Source of the DNA: CAZABP01 sp964483245 | Lineage (GTDB): Bacteria; Planctomycetota; UBA1135; UBA2386 | Length of the DNA stretch: 56,156 bases | Direction of reading: 5' to 3' | NCBI GenBank assembly: GCA_964483245.1 | Contig: CAZABP010000030.1 | Location: 1 to 56,156, forward strand | Shown: piece by piece, positions 27,274 to 35,741 of the stretch | Layout: every line of letters starts with the position of its first letter | Position numbering within the stretch: the first letter of the stretch is position 1 | Made by a program: the position numbers and the translations under genes | The notes under the pieces: generated by a model | Told to the model about the DNA's origin: nothing | Databases searched by the model: none | Seen by the model: only the letters and a program-made list of their open reading frames with translations

Positions 27274-28694
27274 ACTACGACGTCGTTGTCATCGGTTCCG
27301 GTCCTGCCGGCTATGTCTGCGCGATCCGCTGCGCACAGCTCGGCTTGAGGACAGCGGTCGTCGAACGCGAAGCGGTCGGCGGCGTCTGCCTGAACGTCGG
27401 CTGCATTCCGAGCAAGGCGCTGATCGCGGCGGCCAAACTGTGGAAGAAGATCCACGAAGCCGGATCGATGGGGATCAAGGTCGGCAACGTCGAGCTCGAC
27501 CTCGACCAGCTCGTCGCCTGGAAGCAGGGGATCGTCGGCAAGCTGACCGGGGGCGTCAGCGGGCTGCTCAAGAACCACAAGTGCGACGTGCACCAGGGCA
27601 GCGCGAAGCTCGTCGCCGCCGGCAAGGTCGAGGTGCAGGGCAACGGCGGCAACAAGACGACGCTGACCGCGCGGCACGTGGTCATCGCGACCGGCTCCGC
27701 CCCGATCGAGATCCCGGGGTTCGCGTTCGACCGTGAGCATGTCTGGTCTTCGACCGAAGCGCTCGCGCCGAAGCGGATGCCGAAGCGGATGCTCGTGATC
27801 GGCGGCGGCTACATCGGCCTCGAGCTCGGCCTCGTGTACCAGAACCTCGGCACCGAGATCGTCGTCGTCGAAGCACTCGACCGCGTGCTGCCGGGCATGG
27901 AGGCGGAGCTCAGCAAGGAGATGGGGCGCTTCCTGAAGAAGAAGAAGATCCCGGTCCATCTCGGCGCGAAGGCGAAGGCGTGGCGCAAGACGAAGGACGG
28001 GCTCGAGGTCGACGTCGAGATCGACGGCAAGATCGAGAAGCTCGGCTGCGACGTGATCCTGTCGACGGTCGGCCGGCGGCCGAACTCGGCCGGGCTCGGG
28101 CTCGAGGGGCTCGGCGTCACGGTCGAGAAGGGCTTCATCAAGGTCGACGCGCAGCGGCAGACCAACGTCGCCGGCATCTGGGCGGTCGGGGACGTCGCCG
28201 GGCAGCCGATGCTCGCGCACAAGGGGAGCCACGAGGGTCTCGTCGCAGCGGCGGCGATCGCCGGCGAGAAGGGGGCGGCATTCGATCCGGCCTGCATCCC
28301 GGCGGTGATCTTCACCGACCCGGAGATCGCGAGCGTCGGCTGGTCCGCCGACGAGGCGAAGCAGAAGGGCTTCACACCGCTCGAGGGCAAGTTCCCGTTC
28401 GGCGCGTCCGGCCGGGCGCTGTCGCTGAACGAGCCGGAGGGCTGGGTCAAGATCGTCGCCGATCAGAAGACCGACCGCGTGCTCGGCGTGCACATGATCG
28501 GGCCGGAGGTCACCGAGCTGATCGCCGAGGCGGCGCTCGCGATCGAGCTCGGCGCGACGGCGGCGGATCTGGCGCAGACCATCCACGCGCACCCGACGCT
28601 GCCCGAGACGATCATGGAGGCGGCCGAAGCCGTGCACGGAATGGCCGTGCACATCTACCAGAAGCCGCCGGCCAAGGCCGCGGCGCACGCGTAG
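27270..28694 (+). CDS. lpdA: Dihydrolipoyl dehydrogenase (E3)
   Basis: The 474-residue flavoprotein reoxidises the dihydrolipoyl arm of E2 with NAD. FAD binding is shown by VVIGSGPAGYVCAIR (7-20). The redox disulphide is Cys40-Cys45 in GGVCLNVGCIPSKA. The NAD-binding motif is VIGGGYIGLELG near residue 175. The catalytic base pair is His441/Glu446 in HAHPTLPET. The length matches the family. It is the last enzyme of the complex operon and starts within the stop of E1-alpha copy 2. Confidence 0.97.
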   Translation: MNYDVVVIGSGPAGYVCAIRCAQLGLRTAVVEREAVGGVCLNVGCIPSKALIAAAKLWKKIHEAGSMGIKVGNVELDLDQLVAWKQGIVGKLTGGVSGLLKNHKCDVHQGSAKLVAAGKVEVQGNGGNKTTLTARHVVIATGSAPIEIPGFAFDREHVWSSTEALAPKRMPKRMLVIGGGYIGLELGLVYQNLGTEIVVVEALDRVLPGMEAELSKEMGRFLKKKKIPVHLGAKAKAWRKTKDGLEVDVEIDGKIEKLGCDVILSTVGRRPNSAGLGLEGLGVTVEKGFIKVDAQRQTNVAGIWAVGDVAGQPMLAHKGSHEGLVAAAAIAGEKGAAFDPACIPAVIFTDPEIASVGWSADEAKQKGFTPLEGKFPFGASGRALSLNEPEGWVKIVADQKTDRVLGVHMIGPEVTELIAEAALAIELGATAADLAQTIHAHPTLPETIMEAAEAVHGMAVHIYQKPPAKAAAHA

Positions 28695-28719
28695 CGCGAC
28701 GGTGCCGGCGGTCGCGGGC

Positions 28720-29361
28720 ATGGGCGGAGCGTCGGCGCCGGAGCTGGAACCGGTGGACGCGCCGCTGCCGCGGCATCGACCGGAGGGGGTCCTGCTGCTC
28801 GTGCTGCTGGCCGGGGCCGGCGACGTCGCGATCGCGGTGTTCGTCGGATTCGCACTGCTGCGCTCGGAGGTGTGGACGTTCTGGCTGGTCGCACTCGCGC
28901 TCGCGGCGACCGGTTTGATGCTGGTGTGGTTGCTGCGCCGCGCGCGGCGGTTGCGGCAGGAGACGTTCGCGCAGATCGCGCAGGCGTTCGAAGGACGCAT
29001 CGAGGCGGACACAGAGGAGTTCCGCCGCGAGCTGCTGGCGCCGCTCGAACCGCGCGCGATCGAGCCGGGCGCGCGCGTGCCGGCGTTGGCGCGGTTCCGC
29101 GTCGAGTCGCTGCACTGTGCGCTGCTGGACCTGGCGTTGCCCGGCGGCAGCAAGCGGACGCTGCTGCTGGCCGGGCCGCTCGCCGAGTTGGGGCAGATCG
29201 ACACGCAGGTGGACCCGCCGAGCCGCCACGACGCCTGGGCGATGCGCGTCGCCGGGGATCACGCCCTGATCGAAGCCGGCCACGAGTGGATCGCGACCGA
29301 CGAGCTGCCGCGGTTCACCGGGCTGGCACTGAACTGGCTGCGGCGCGGCTTCGGGGTCTGA
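28720..29361 (+). CDS. Membrane protein of unknown function at the end of the dehydrogenase operon
   Basis: The ATG at 28720 gives 213 residues; a GTG at 28702 would add six. Two hydrophobic helices lie at about residues 22-45 and 54-75 of the ATG form, followed by a basic loop (RRARRLRQE). The rest is a soluble domain with FRVESLHCALLDLALPGG and HDAWAMRVAGDHALIEAGHEW. I do not recognise a family. It follows the E3 gene by about 25 bases and ends before a palindromic element, so it is probably the last gene of the operon. The soluble part is predicted to face the cytoplasm because of the positive residues after the second helix. Confidence 0.6.
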   Translation: MGGASAPELEPVDAPLPRHRPEGVLLLVLLAGAGDVAIAVFVGFALLRSEVWTFWLVALALAATGLMLVWLLRRARRLRQETFAQIAQAFEGRIEADTEEFRRELLAPLEPRAIEPGARVPALARFRVESLHCALLDLALPGGSKRTLLLAGPLAELGQIDTQVDPPSRHDAWAMRVAGDHALIEAGHEWIATDELPRFTGLALNWLRRGFGV

Positions 29362-29376
29362 GCCAGCCGACGCGCG

Positions 29377-29408
29377 TGGCAAGAAGGGGGTCAGACCCAA
29401 CCTTGCCA
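29377..29408. terminator. Palindromic element after the dehydrogenase operon, possible terminator
   Basis: An outer stem TGGCAAG (29377-29383) pairs perfectly with CTTGCCA (29402-29408). Inside it sits the perfect palindrome GGGTCAGACCC. The hairpin follows the last operon gene by 16 bases, but no T-run follows it, so intrinsic termination is uncertain. The TCAGA core is shared with the palindromes near 1.3 and 14.9 kb. Confidence 0.55.
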
Positions 29409-29471
29409 GCTCGTGGCACCGGGAGGCTCCGGTTGACGCATGGACCGGAGAACACCCACCGAGGAGTCCCG

Positions 29472-31166
29472 ATGTTTCGTCCGACCCATGCGTCTCTGCT
29501 GATCCTGCTCCTGCTCGCCGGCGCCGCTGGTGCGCAGACCAGTCCGACCCTGCTCGGCGACCTCACCGCCGGTCCCGGCAGCTCGAAGATCCGCTTTGCC
29601 GACGGCAGGGCCGGGATGCCGCCATGGTCGTCGTCCGCGCAGATGTTCATCAACGAGCCTGCTTCCGGCCCGCCGACGCGCCGGCTGTTCTCGACCGACG
29701 GCACCGCGATGAACACGAAGCCGGTTCCCGAGGCGCTGCCGTTCGCCCGGCTCGAGCTGGATGTGCAGAGGCGGCGCAGCCAGGTCGCGTTCTTCGGCGG
29801 CGATCCGCTCGCGGGTCTGGAGCTGCGTGTGCTGAATCTGATCGACCGTCAGCTCAGGACCGTCGACCTGTTTCCCGGCCCCGGCGACAGCTTCCCGACC
29901 GACATGCAGCGTCTGACCAGGAACCGGCTGCTCTACGTCGGCATCCGCGACTTCACGCGCGGACCGCAGACGGTCCTGGCCGACCTGTCCACGGGGCAAT
30001 CGTTCCCGCTGTCGCACATCTTCGACCTGGCCGGCGTGCAGGTCGGCAACCGGTTCATCAGCGGCACCTCCGAGCTGTCGAAGGGCAGTGAACTGGGGAT
30101 CCTGGACCTGAGCACGCGCACGACGCAGTTCCTCGAGTTCGTGCCCGGCATCGGCGGCGGGTTCCCGGAGGTCTTCGCGACCCTCGGCAGTGACCTCGTG
30201 CTGTGCAGCGCGGCCGACGCAACCGGCGACAAGGAGCTGTGGCGCATCACCGTCTCGACCGCGCAGGCAGTCCGGGTCGCCGATCTGAATCCGCAGGGCA
30301 GCGCGCTGCCGGCGAACCTGACCTGGCTCGACGATCGGATCCTGTTCACTGCCGACGACGGAAGCGGCCGCGGGCTGTTCCGGACCGATGGGGTGACGAT
30401 CACGAAGCTGTCGCCGCCCGGTGTGACGATTCCGCTCGATCCATCCCGGACGGGTCCGCTGCCGGTCGTCGCCGACAAGTTGCTCCTGCTTGCGAACGAG
30501 CCGAGCACCGGCACGGAGCCGTGGCTCGCCGACGTCAATGGGACGGCTCTCGCGAAGGACGTCACACCCGGCAACGGCAGCACGAAGGTGCTCGGGACCG
30601 GCTCGGTCAACGGCAAGTGGTGGTTCGTGACTTCGGACGGATCGATGTACGAGATCGGTTGGGACGGCGTCGTCCGGCCGGTCGCGCAGAAGGTCGATCC
30701 CGCGACACCGATTGCGAACGCCGGCGACAAGCTGGTGCTGCTCGCCGACGGCGGACCGACGATCGGCTTCGAACCACACGCGCTGACGCTCGAGGCGGTC
30801 GCGATCGAGCACGCCGACAACGAGTCCGACGACCGGAGCGTGACGATCCGCGTCTCGGCGCCAGTGCTCGGCAAGACGATGCAGATCGCGACCCGGACCG
30901 TCGCGCCTGGAGGAATCGTCGCGACGATCGTCGGCGTCCCCGGCACGCCGCTCGCGATCCCGGGGATCGGCGAGATCTTCTTCGACCTGAACCAACCGCT
31001 GCTGACGCTCGGCCAGGTTCCGGCGAGCGGCCATTCGGCGAAGCTCGGGGTCCCGGTGCCGAACCAGCAGTCGCTGCGCGGCCTCGCACTCGAGCTCCAC
31101 AACCTGCACGCCGCCGGCACGCTGTGGGCGAGCAACCCGGTCCGGATCAGGCTGGGCGCGCAATGA
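29472..31166 (+). CDS. Exported beta-propeller-like protein with ELWxxDGT-type repeats
   Basis: ATG 29472 follows a GAGGAG site at 29461-29466. The 564-residue product has a signal peptide ending near AGA-Q (residue 21). Several repeats resemble the ELWxxDGT pattern of exported bacterial proteins, for example RRLFSTDGTA, KELWRIT and GLFRTDGV. The final 120 residues, with LGVPVPNQQSLRGLALELHNLH and a last ...NPVRIRLG strand, look like the C-terminal beta-sandwich of many secreted planctomycete proteins. A related design ends the kelch protein in this window. It is probably secreted or surface-held. No enzymatic motif is visible. Confidence 0.72.
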   Translation: MFRPTHASLLILLLLAGAAGAQTSPTLLGDLTAGPGSSKIRFADGRAGMPPWSSSAQMFINEPASGPPTRRLFSTDGTAMNTKPVPEALPFARLELDVQRRRSQVAFFGGDPLAGLELRVLNLIDRQLRTVDLFPGPGDSFPTDMQRLTRNRLLYVGIRDFTRGPQTVLADLSTGQSFPLSHIFDLAGVQVGNRFISGTSELSKGSELGILDLSTRTTQFLEFVPGIGGGFPEVFATLGSDLVLCSAADATGDKELWRITVSTAQAVRVADLNPQGSALPANLTWLDDRILFTADDGSGRGLFRTDGVTITKLSPPGVTIPLDPSRTGPLPVVADKLLLLANEPSTGTEPWLADVNGTALAKDVTPGNGSTKVLGTGSVNGKWWFVTSDGSMYEIGWDGVVRPVAQKVDPATPIANAGDKLVLLADGGPTIGFEPHALTLEAVAIEHADNESDDRSVTIRVSAPVLGKTMQIATRTVAPGGIVATIVGVPGTPLAIPGIGEIFFDLNQPLLTLGQVPASGHSAKLGVPVPNQQSLRGLALELHNLHAAGTLWASNPVRIRLGAQ

Positions 31167-31211
31167 ACCGGGCGGTGCGCGCGGCGATAGACTCCGCCGC
31201 GCGAGCCGACC

Positions 31212-31790
31212 ATGACCGACGCGAAGTCCGGCGACGTGACCCGCCTGCTGCTGGCACTGGGGCGCGGCGAAACCGGCCGTGCCGAGGAGCTGCTCGGCGT
31301 CGTCTACACGGAACTTCGTCGGCTTGCGCGCACGCAGCTCGCGCGCGAACGGCCGGACCACACGTTGCAGCCGACCGCCCTCGTCCACGAGGCGTATCTG
31401 CGGCTGCTGGGCGGCACCCAGCCGAGCTTCGACAACCGCGCACACTTCTTCGCGGCAGCCGGTGAAGCGATGCGCCGCGTGCTGATCGATCAGGCGCGTC
31501 ACCGCCGCCGGGCCAAGCGCGGCGGCGACGCCGCGCGCGAGGAGCTCACCGAACGGATCGCCTGGGCGGAACCGGACGGCGCACTCGATCTGCTGGCACT
31601 CGACGAGGCGCTCACGCGCCTGGAAGGACGGGACGCCCGGATGAGCTCGATCGTCAAGTTGCTGTTCTTCGTCGGGATGACCGTCGACGACGCTGCGGAT
31701 GCGCTCGGCATCTCGCGACGCACGGTGCTGCGCGACTGGGTGGCGGCGAAGGCGTGGCTCGCCGCAGAGCTCGGCGGCGAGGTCGAGTGA
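31212..31790 (+). CDS. ECF-type RNA polymerase sigma factor
   Basis: The 192-residue product has region 2 (VYTELRRLARTQLARERPDHTLQPTALVHEAYLRL, FFAAAGEAMRRVLIDQAR) and region 4 with a helix-turn-helix (DDAADALGISRRTVLRDWVAAKAWL). The ALVHEAYLRL motif and the tail are typical of the ECF group abundant in planctomycetes and often paired with a protein kinase. The kinase gene begins one base after its stop, so the two are translationally coupled. Regulation by kinase-dependent phosphorylation is therefore likely but not shown. No anti-sigma factor is present. Confidence 0.93.
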   Translation: MTDAKSGDVTRLLLALGRGETGRAEELLGVVYTELRRLARTQLARERPDHTLQPTALVHEAYLRLLGGTQPSFDNRAHFFAAAGEAMRRVLIDQARHRRRAKRGGDAAREELTERIAWAEPDGALDLLALDEALTRLEGRDARMSSIVKLLFFVGMTVDDAADALGISRRTVLRDWVAAKAWLAAELGGEVE

Positions 31791-31791
31791 A

Positions 31792-34380
31792 ATGCCGGAC
31801 CCGACCTGGGATCGGCAATGGGAGGTGTTCCACGACGCTCTCGCGCAGGCGCCGGACCAGCGCGAACGCTGGCTGGAGGAGACCTGCGCTGGTGATTCCC
31901 CGCTCGCGGCGCTGGTGCGCCGCCTGCTGGCCGGTCACAGCCAGGGCGAGCGGCTGTTCGGGACGACGCCGGCCGGGTGCTCGGTGGTCGCCGGCCCAGG
32001 AACCGACGAGCCGGAGCCGCAGGTCGACCGGTTCACGCTGCTCGAGCCGATCGGTGAGGGCGGCTTCGCCGACGTCTGGTTGGCCGAGCAGCTCGCGCCA
32101 GTCCGGCGCCGCGTCGCGTTGAAGCTGCTGAAGCCCGGCATGGACAGCCGGAGGATCATTGCCCGCTTCGCCGCCGAGCAGCAGACGCTCGCGATGCTCG
32201 ACCATCCCGGCATCGCGAAGGTCCACGACGCCGGGATCGCGGCGAACGGGCGGCTGTGGTTCGCGATGGAGTACATCGCCGGTCCGCCGATCACGATCTG
32301 GTGCGACACGCAGTGCCTCCGGACACGCGCGCGGATCGAGCTGTTCCTGCAGTGCTGTCGCGCGGTCCAGCATGCGCACGAGCGCGGCGTGATCCACCGC
32401 GACTTGAAGCCGGCCAACGTGCTGGTGGCGAATACCGACGGCTCGCCGCAGGCGCGCGTCATCGACTTCGGGATCGCGAAGGCGCTCGGACCGGAGCCGG
32501 CAACGACCGGCTTGACCGAACGCGGGCAGCTCCTCGGCACGCCGGAGTACATGAGTCCGGAGCAGGCCGACGGCGCCCCAGCCGACACGCGCAGCGACGT
32601 GTTCGCGCTGGGCATGTTGCTATACGAGCTGCTGGTCGGCCAGCGCCCGTTCGGCGCGCGGCTCGCGAACGCCTCGACGGCGGAGATCCTGCGCATCGTG
32701 CGCGAGCAGGAGCCGGCGCGGCCCACGGTGCTGCTGCATGCCGCCCAGGCATCAGACGTCGCGCGGCGCCGTGGCGTCGACGTCCGCCGACTGGTGCGTC
32801 AGCTCCGCGGCGATCTCGAATGGATCCTGCTGCGCGCGATCGCCAAGGATCGCACGCGTCGCTATGCGTCGGTAGCCGAGTTCGGGAGTGATCTCGAGCG
32901 CCACCTGCGCGGTGAACCGGTGCTCGCCGGCCCGCCGACGGTCGGCTATCGGCTGTCGCGATTCGTGCGCCGGCACCGCCTCGGCACCGGCCTGGCGGGC
33001 CTCACGCTGGTGTTCACGGTCGCCGCGTTCGTACACCTGGACACGACCGCGCGCACCGAACGCGCGCTGCGCGAGCAGGCGGAGACGCAGGAGCAGCAGG
33101 CCCGGCGCAGCGCGCGGCTCGCGGAGGCGGTCAACCAGATCCTGCGCGAGGACGTGATCGGCGCCCTCGACGCACGGCGGGCGCCGCGCCCGGACATCAC
33201 GCTGCTCGAAGCGGTCGAAGGCGCCGCCGCGAAGCTCGGCGAGCGGTTCGCCGGCGAGCCGCTGGTCGAGGCGGCGGTCCGACAAACGCTCGGCGAGTCG
33301 TTGCACAGCCTCGGCAAACTCGAACGCGCGGCGACCGAGCTCGCGCGCGCAGCGGAGCTGTACGCCGGCGTACACGGTCCGGAGGACGAGGCGACGCTGA
33401 CTGCGCAGAACCACCTCGCAAACGTGTACTCGAACCTCGGCCGGTTCGCCGACGCCGAGCGTCTGCACCGCAGTAACTTCGAGGCGCGGCGTCGCACGCT
33501 CGGCGAGCAACATCGCCGGACCCTCGCCTCCGGCTCGAATCTCGGCGTCAATCTGTATCGCGGTAACCGCACTCTCGAAGCGATCACGGTGCTGCGCGAC
33601 GTCGTCGAGGTGTCAGGCCGCGCACTCGGCGCGGATCACGAGGACACCGTGCTGGGGAAACAGCATCTGGCCACGGCCTATTCCAACCTGGCGCGGCACG
33701 CCGAAGCCGAGCCGTTGCTGCGCGAGGCGCTCGTGCGGCACGAGCGGGTCCATGGCGAAGATCACCCGCTGACGATCGCAGCGCTCGGCAACCTCGCCTC
33801 GACGATCGGCAGCCTCGGCCAGTTCGAGGCAGCCGAAGCACTGCTGCAGCGCACGCTGCGCGCCTGTGAGCGGCGGCTCGGCGGTGAGCACTCCGAAACT
33901 GCGCTCGCGCGCATCAAGCTCGGTCAGTTCCTGATGGAGCGGGAACGCTTCGCCGACGCCGAGCCGCTGCTGCTGGCCGGCGCCGAGGTGCTGCGGCGCA
34001 ACCTCGGCGCCGCGCATCCGACGATCCTCAGCGTCGAGAACGTACTCGGCTGGTTGTACGACGGCTGGAAACAGGACGCGCGCGCCGAGCCGCACTATGC
34101 AGCCGCCGCGGATGGCGCACGCGCCCAGCAAGGCCGCGACATCTGGACCCGCGGCCTGTTCCTGCTGAACCATGGCAAGTGCCTGCACCGTCTCGGCCGC
34201 CTCACCGACGCCGAGCCGCGCCTGCTCGAAGCGCACGAGATCCTGCTGGCCACGCTCGGGGCGGCGCACCGGCACACGCGGGAGAGCATGAAGGCACTCG
34301 TGCACTACTACGGCACGGCACAGCAGCCGGACCGGGCCGAGATCTACCGCGCCAAGCTACGCGCGCTCAGCGACAAGTGA
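31792..34380 (+). CDS. Transmembrane Ser/Thr protein kinase with C-terminal TPR repeats
   Basis: The 862-residue protein has a short N-terminal helical region, then a Hanks-type kinase domain at about 78-360. Visible motifs are the glycine loop IGEGGFADVW, Lys111 in VALKLLK, the catalytic loop HRDLKPANV (Asp204), DFG with Asp225, and GTPEYMSPEQ. One membrane helix lies near residues 400-415 (GTGLAGLTLVFTVAAFVHL). About ten TPR units follow from residue 490 to the end, with spacing such as ALGNLASTIGSLGQFEAAEAL and ALARIKLGQFLMERERFADAE. The TPR part should be outside or in the periplasm-like space. It pairs with the ECF sigma factor just upstream. Confidence 0.95.
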   Translation: MPDPTWDRQWEVFHDALAQAPDQRERWLEETCAGDSPLAALVRRLLAGHSQGERLFGTTPAGCSVVAGPGTDEPEPQVDRFTLLEPIGEGGFADVWLAEQLAPVRRRVALKLLKPGMDSRRIIARFAAEQQTLAMLDHPGIAKVHDAGIAANGRLWFAMEYIAGPPITIWCDTQCLRTRARIELFLQCCRAVQHAHERGVIHRDLKPANVLVANTDGSPQARVIDFGIAKALGPEPATTGLTERGQLLGTPEYMSPEQADGAPADTRSDVFALGMLLYELLVGQRPFGARLANASTAEILRIVREQEPARPTVLLHAAQASDVARRRGVDVRRLVRQLRGDLEWILLRAIAKDRTRRYASVAEFGSDLERHLRGEPVLAGPPTVGYRLSRFVRRHRLGTGLAGLTLVFTVAAFVHLDTTARTERALREQAETQEQQARRSARLAEAVNQILREDVIGALDARRAPRPDITLLEAVEGAAAKLGERFAGEPLVEAAVRQTLGESLHSLGKLERAATELARAAELYAGVHGPEDEATLTAQNHLANVYSNLGRFADAERLHRSNFEARRRTLGEQHRRTLASGSNLGVNLYRGNRTLEAITVLRDVVEVSGRALGADHEDTVLGKQHLATAYSNLARHAEAEPLLREALVRHERVHGEDHPLTIAALGNLASTIGSLGQFEAAEALLQRTLRACERRLGGEHSETALARIKLGQFLMERERFADAEPLLLAGAEVLRRNLGAAHPTILSVENVLGWLYDGWKQDARAEPHYAAAADGARAQQGRDIWTRGLFLLNHGKCLHRLGRLTDAEPRLLEAHEILLATLGAAHRHTRESMKALVHYYGTAQQPDRAEIYRAKLRALSDK

Positions 34381-34482
34381 AGCGATCGTTCTCGGTGGTG
34401 GCGCTGCCCGCCGTCCCGCATCGCGCGAGACGGCGAGCCGGCCGAGGCGACGCGCTGCCGTGGCAACTACGCCCGTGCGCGG

Positions 34483-35532
34483 TCAGTTCTGGAACCGCGT
34501 GATCGTGGCTCCGACGTCGAGGGTGCCGGTCGTAGCGGCGTTGTTCGACGAGTAGAGGCGGGTCGCTGTGAAGTCGGGGAACAGCGCTGGCGGAAGCGTG
34601 ACCTTGAGCCCGTTGGAGACCGCCACCTTGATCGGATTGGACAGGCCGCCGTCGATTACGCCCGCCTGCACGTACAGACTGAGCTGCGCCCATGCGGTCG
34701 ACCAGGGCAAAGAGATCGACGGCGCATTGAACGTGCCGTTGCTGTACGAGGCAGGGGGAACGGCGTACAGCGCGTCGGTGTAGAGCTTCCCGTCGCCGCA
34801 CAAGCCACTCACCGGAATGTCCGGGTTGGTCGCGCCGATCAGGAAGATCGAGCCGACCGTCGTGGCCGGGCCGTTGATCGCCCGGAACGCAAAGGTGATG
34901 TCGCCCGACGTGCGGCTCACCGCAGTCGTCGTGCTCAGCGTCACCGGCGTCGTGCGCCCGGTCGCCGTGCAACCGGTGCCGATCGCATTCGGGTCGGCCG
35001 GCACGCTGTTCTGGCCTTCGGTCGCAAAGTCGAGGTAGTAGGTGCCGCTGCCGGCGTTCGACGTCACGAGTTCGTAGAGCAGATCCTGGTTCCCGTTGTA
35101 GCTCCATGTCGTGTCGAACGGGATCACGATGTCCCACACGCTCGGACGCGTCGGCGCACCTTGCCGGGCCGGCAGGCTGAACGCTTTCGCGTTGACGACG
35201 GTGGTGGTCGGGCCGACGTAGTTGTTGGCGAACGTGTCGGTCATGTTGACGACCGACGCATGGCCCATGACCAGGGTCAGGATCAGGTTCTTGCCGGTCG
35301 CAGTGGCAGTGGTGACCCCGTCACGCCGGAAGGCGATGTTCTTGACGTTCGCGATCGGCGTACCCTTCGCGTCGCCGAGCACCTGCTGGTAGCGGTACTG
35401 CGTCGAGGAGAACGGAATGCTCGAGTTCGAGTTGCCCTCGAAGTTGTTGTAGAAGCGGGGGAACGTGTAGCTGCTCTGTGCAGCCGTAGCGGCGGCGAGC
35501 ACGCCTGCCGCGAGTAGTGTTGCAACACGCAT
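34483..35532 (-). CDS. Secreted protein of unknown function (planctomycete type)
   Basis: ATG 35532 is preceded on the minus strand by AAGGAG eight bases away, a strong ribosome-binding site. The 349-residue product has a signal peptide ending at TAA-Q (residue 18). The mature part is rich in Thr, Asn and Ser, with few charges, and is probably all-beta. Its opening YTFPRFYNNFEGNSNSS resembles secreted planctomycete proteins of unknown role. Near residue 240 GLCGDGKLYTDALYAV is notable. It converges on the kinase gene (102-base gap) and is divergent from the DUF6797 gene. Confidence 0.65.
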   Translation of the reverse strand: MRVATLLAAGVLAAATAAQSSYTFPRFYNNFEGNSNSSIPFSSTQYRYQQVLGDAKGTPIANVKNIAFRRDGVTTATATGKNLILTLVMGHASVVNMTDTFANNYVGPTTTVVNAKAFSLPARQGAPTRPSVWDIVIPFDTTWSYNGNQDLLYELVTSNAGSGTYYLDFATEGQNSVPADPNAIGTGCTATGRTTPVTLSTTTAVSRTSGDITFAFRAINGPATTVGSIFLIGATNPDIPVSGLCGDGKLYTDALYAVPPASYSNGTFNAPSISLPWSTAWAQLSLYVQAGVIDGGLSNPIKVAVSNGLKVTLPPALFPDFTATRLYSSNNAATTGTLDVGATITRFQN

Positions 35533-35741
35533 GGTTGCGACTCCTTCGTTGAGTGGTGTGAGACTGGCTGGCAGGGCCGCGGAGTCTAGGCGCAGCCGGA
35601 ACCCGGGTCACACCTCTCCTGCGGCTTCACCCGGCTCCCGCGGTCGCGCGCGCTGCAGCTGCGCTGCCGTTCCGGATTCCCCCGCCCGCGGCCAGCGGCG
35701 TTGACGGCGCACCGCAACCTGCGTCCGATGCGCGGCCGATC

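Noticed and set aside
34381..34482. Terminator between the kinase gene and the convergent secreted-protein gene
   Set aside because: I found no convincing stem followed by a T-run on either strand in this 102-base gap.
35533..35741. TTGACG at 35701 as a promoter of the DUF6797 gene
   Set aside because: No acceptable -10 hexamer lies at the right spacing, and such hexamers are expected by chance in this gap.
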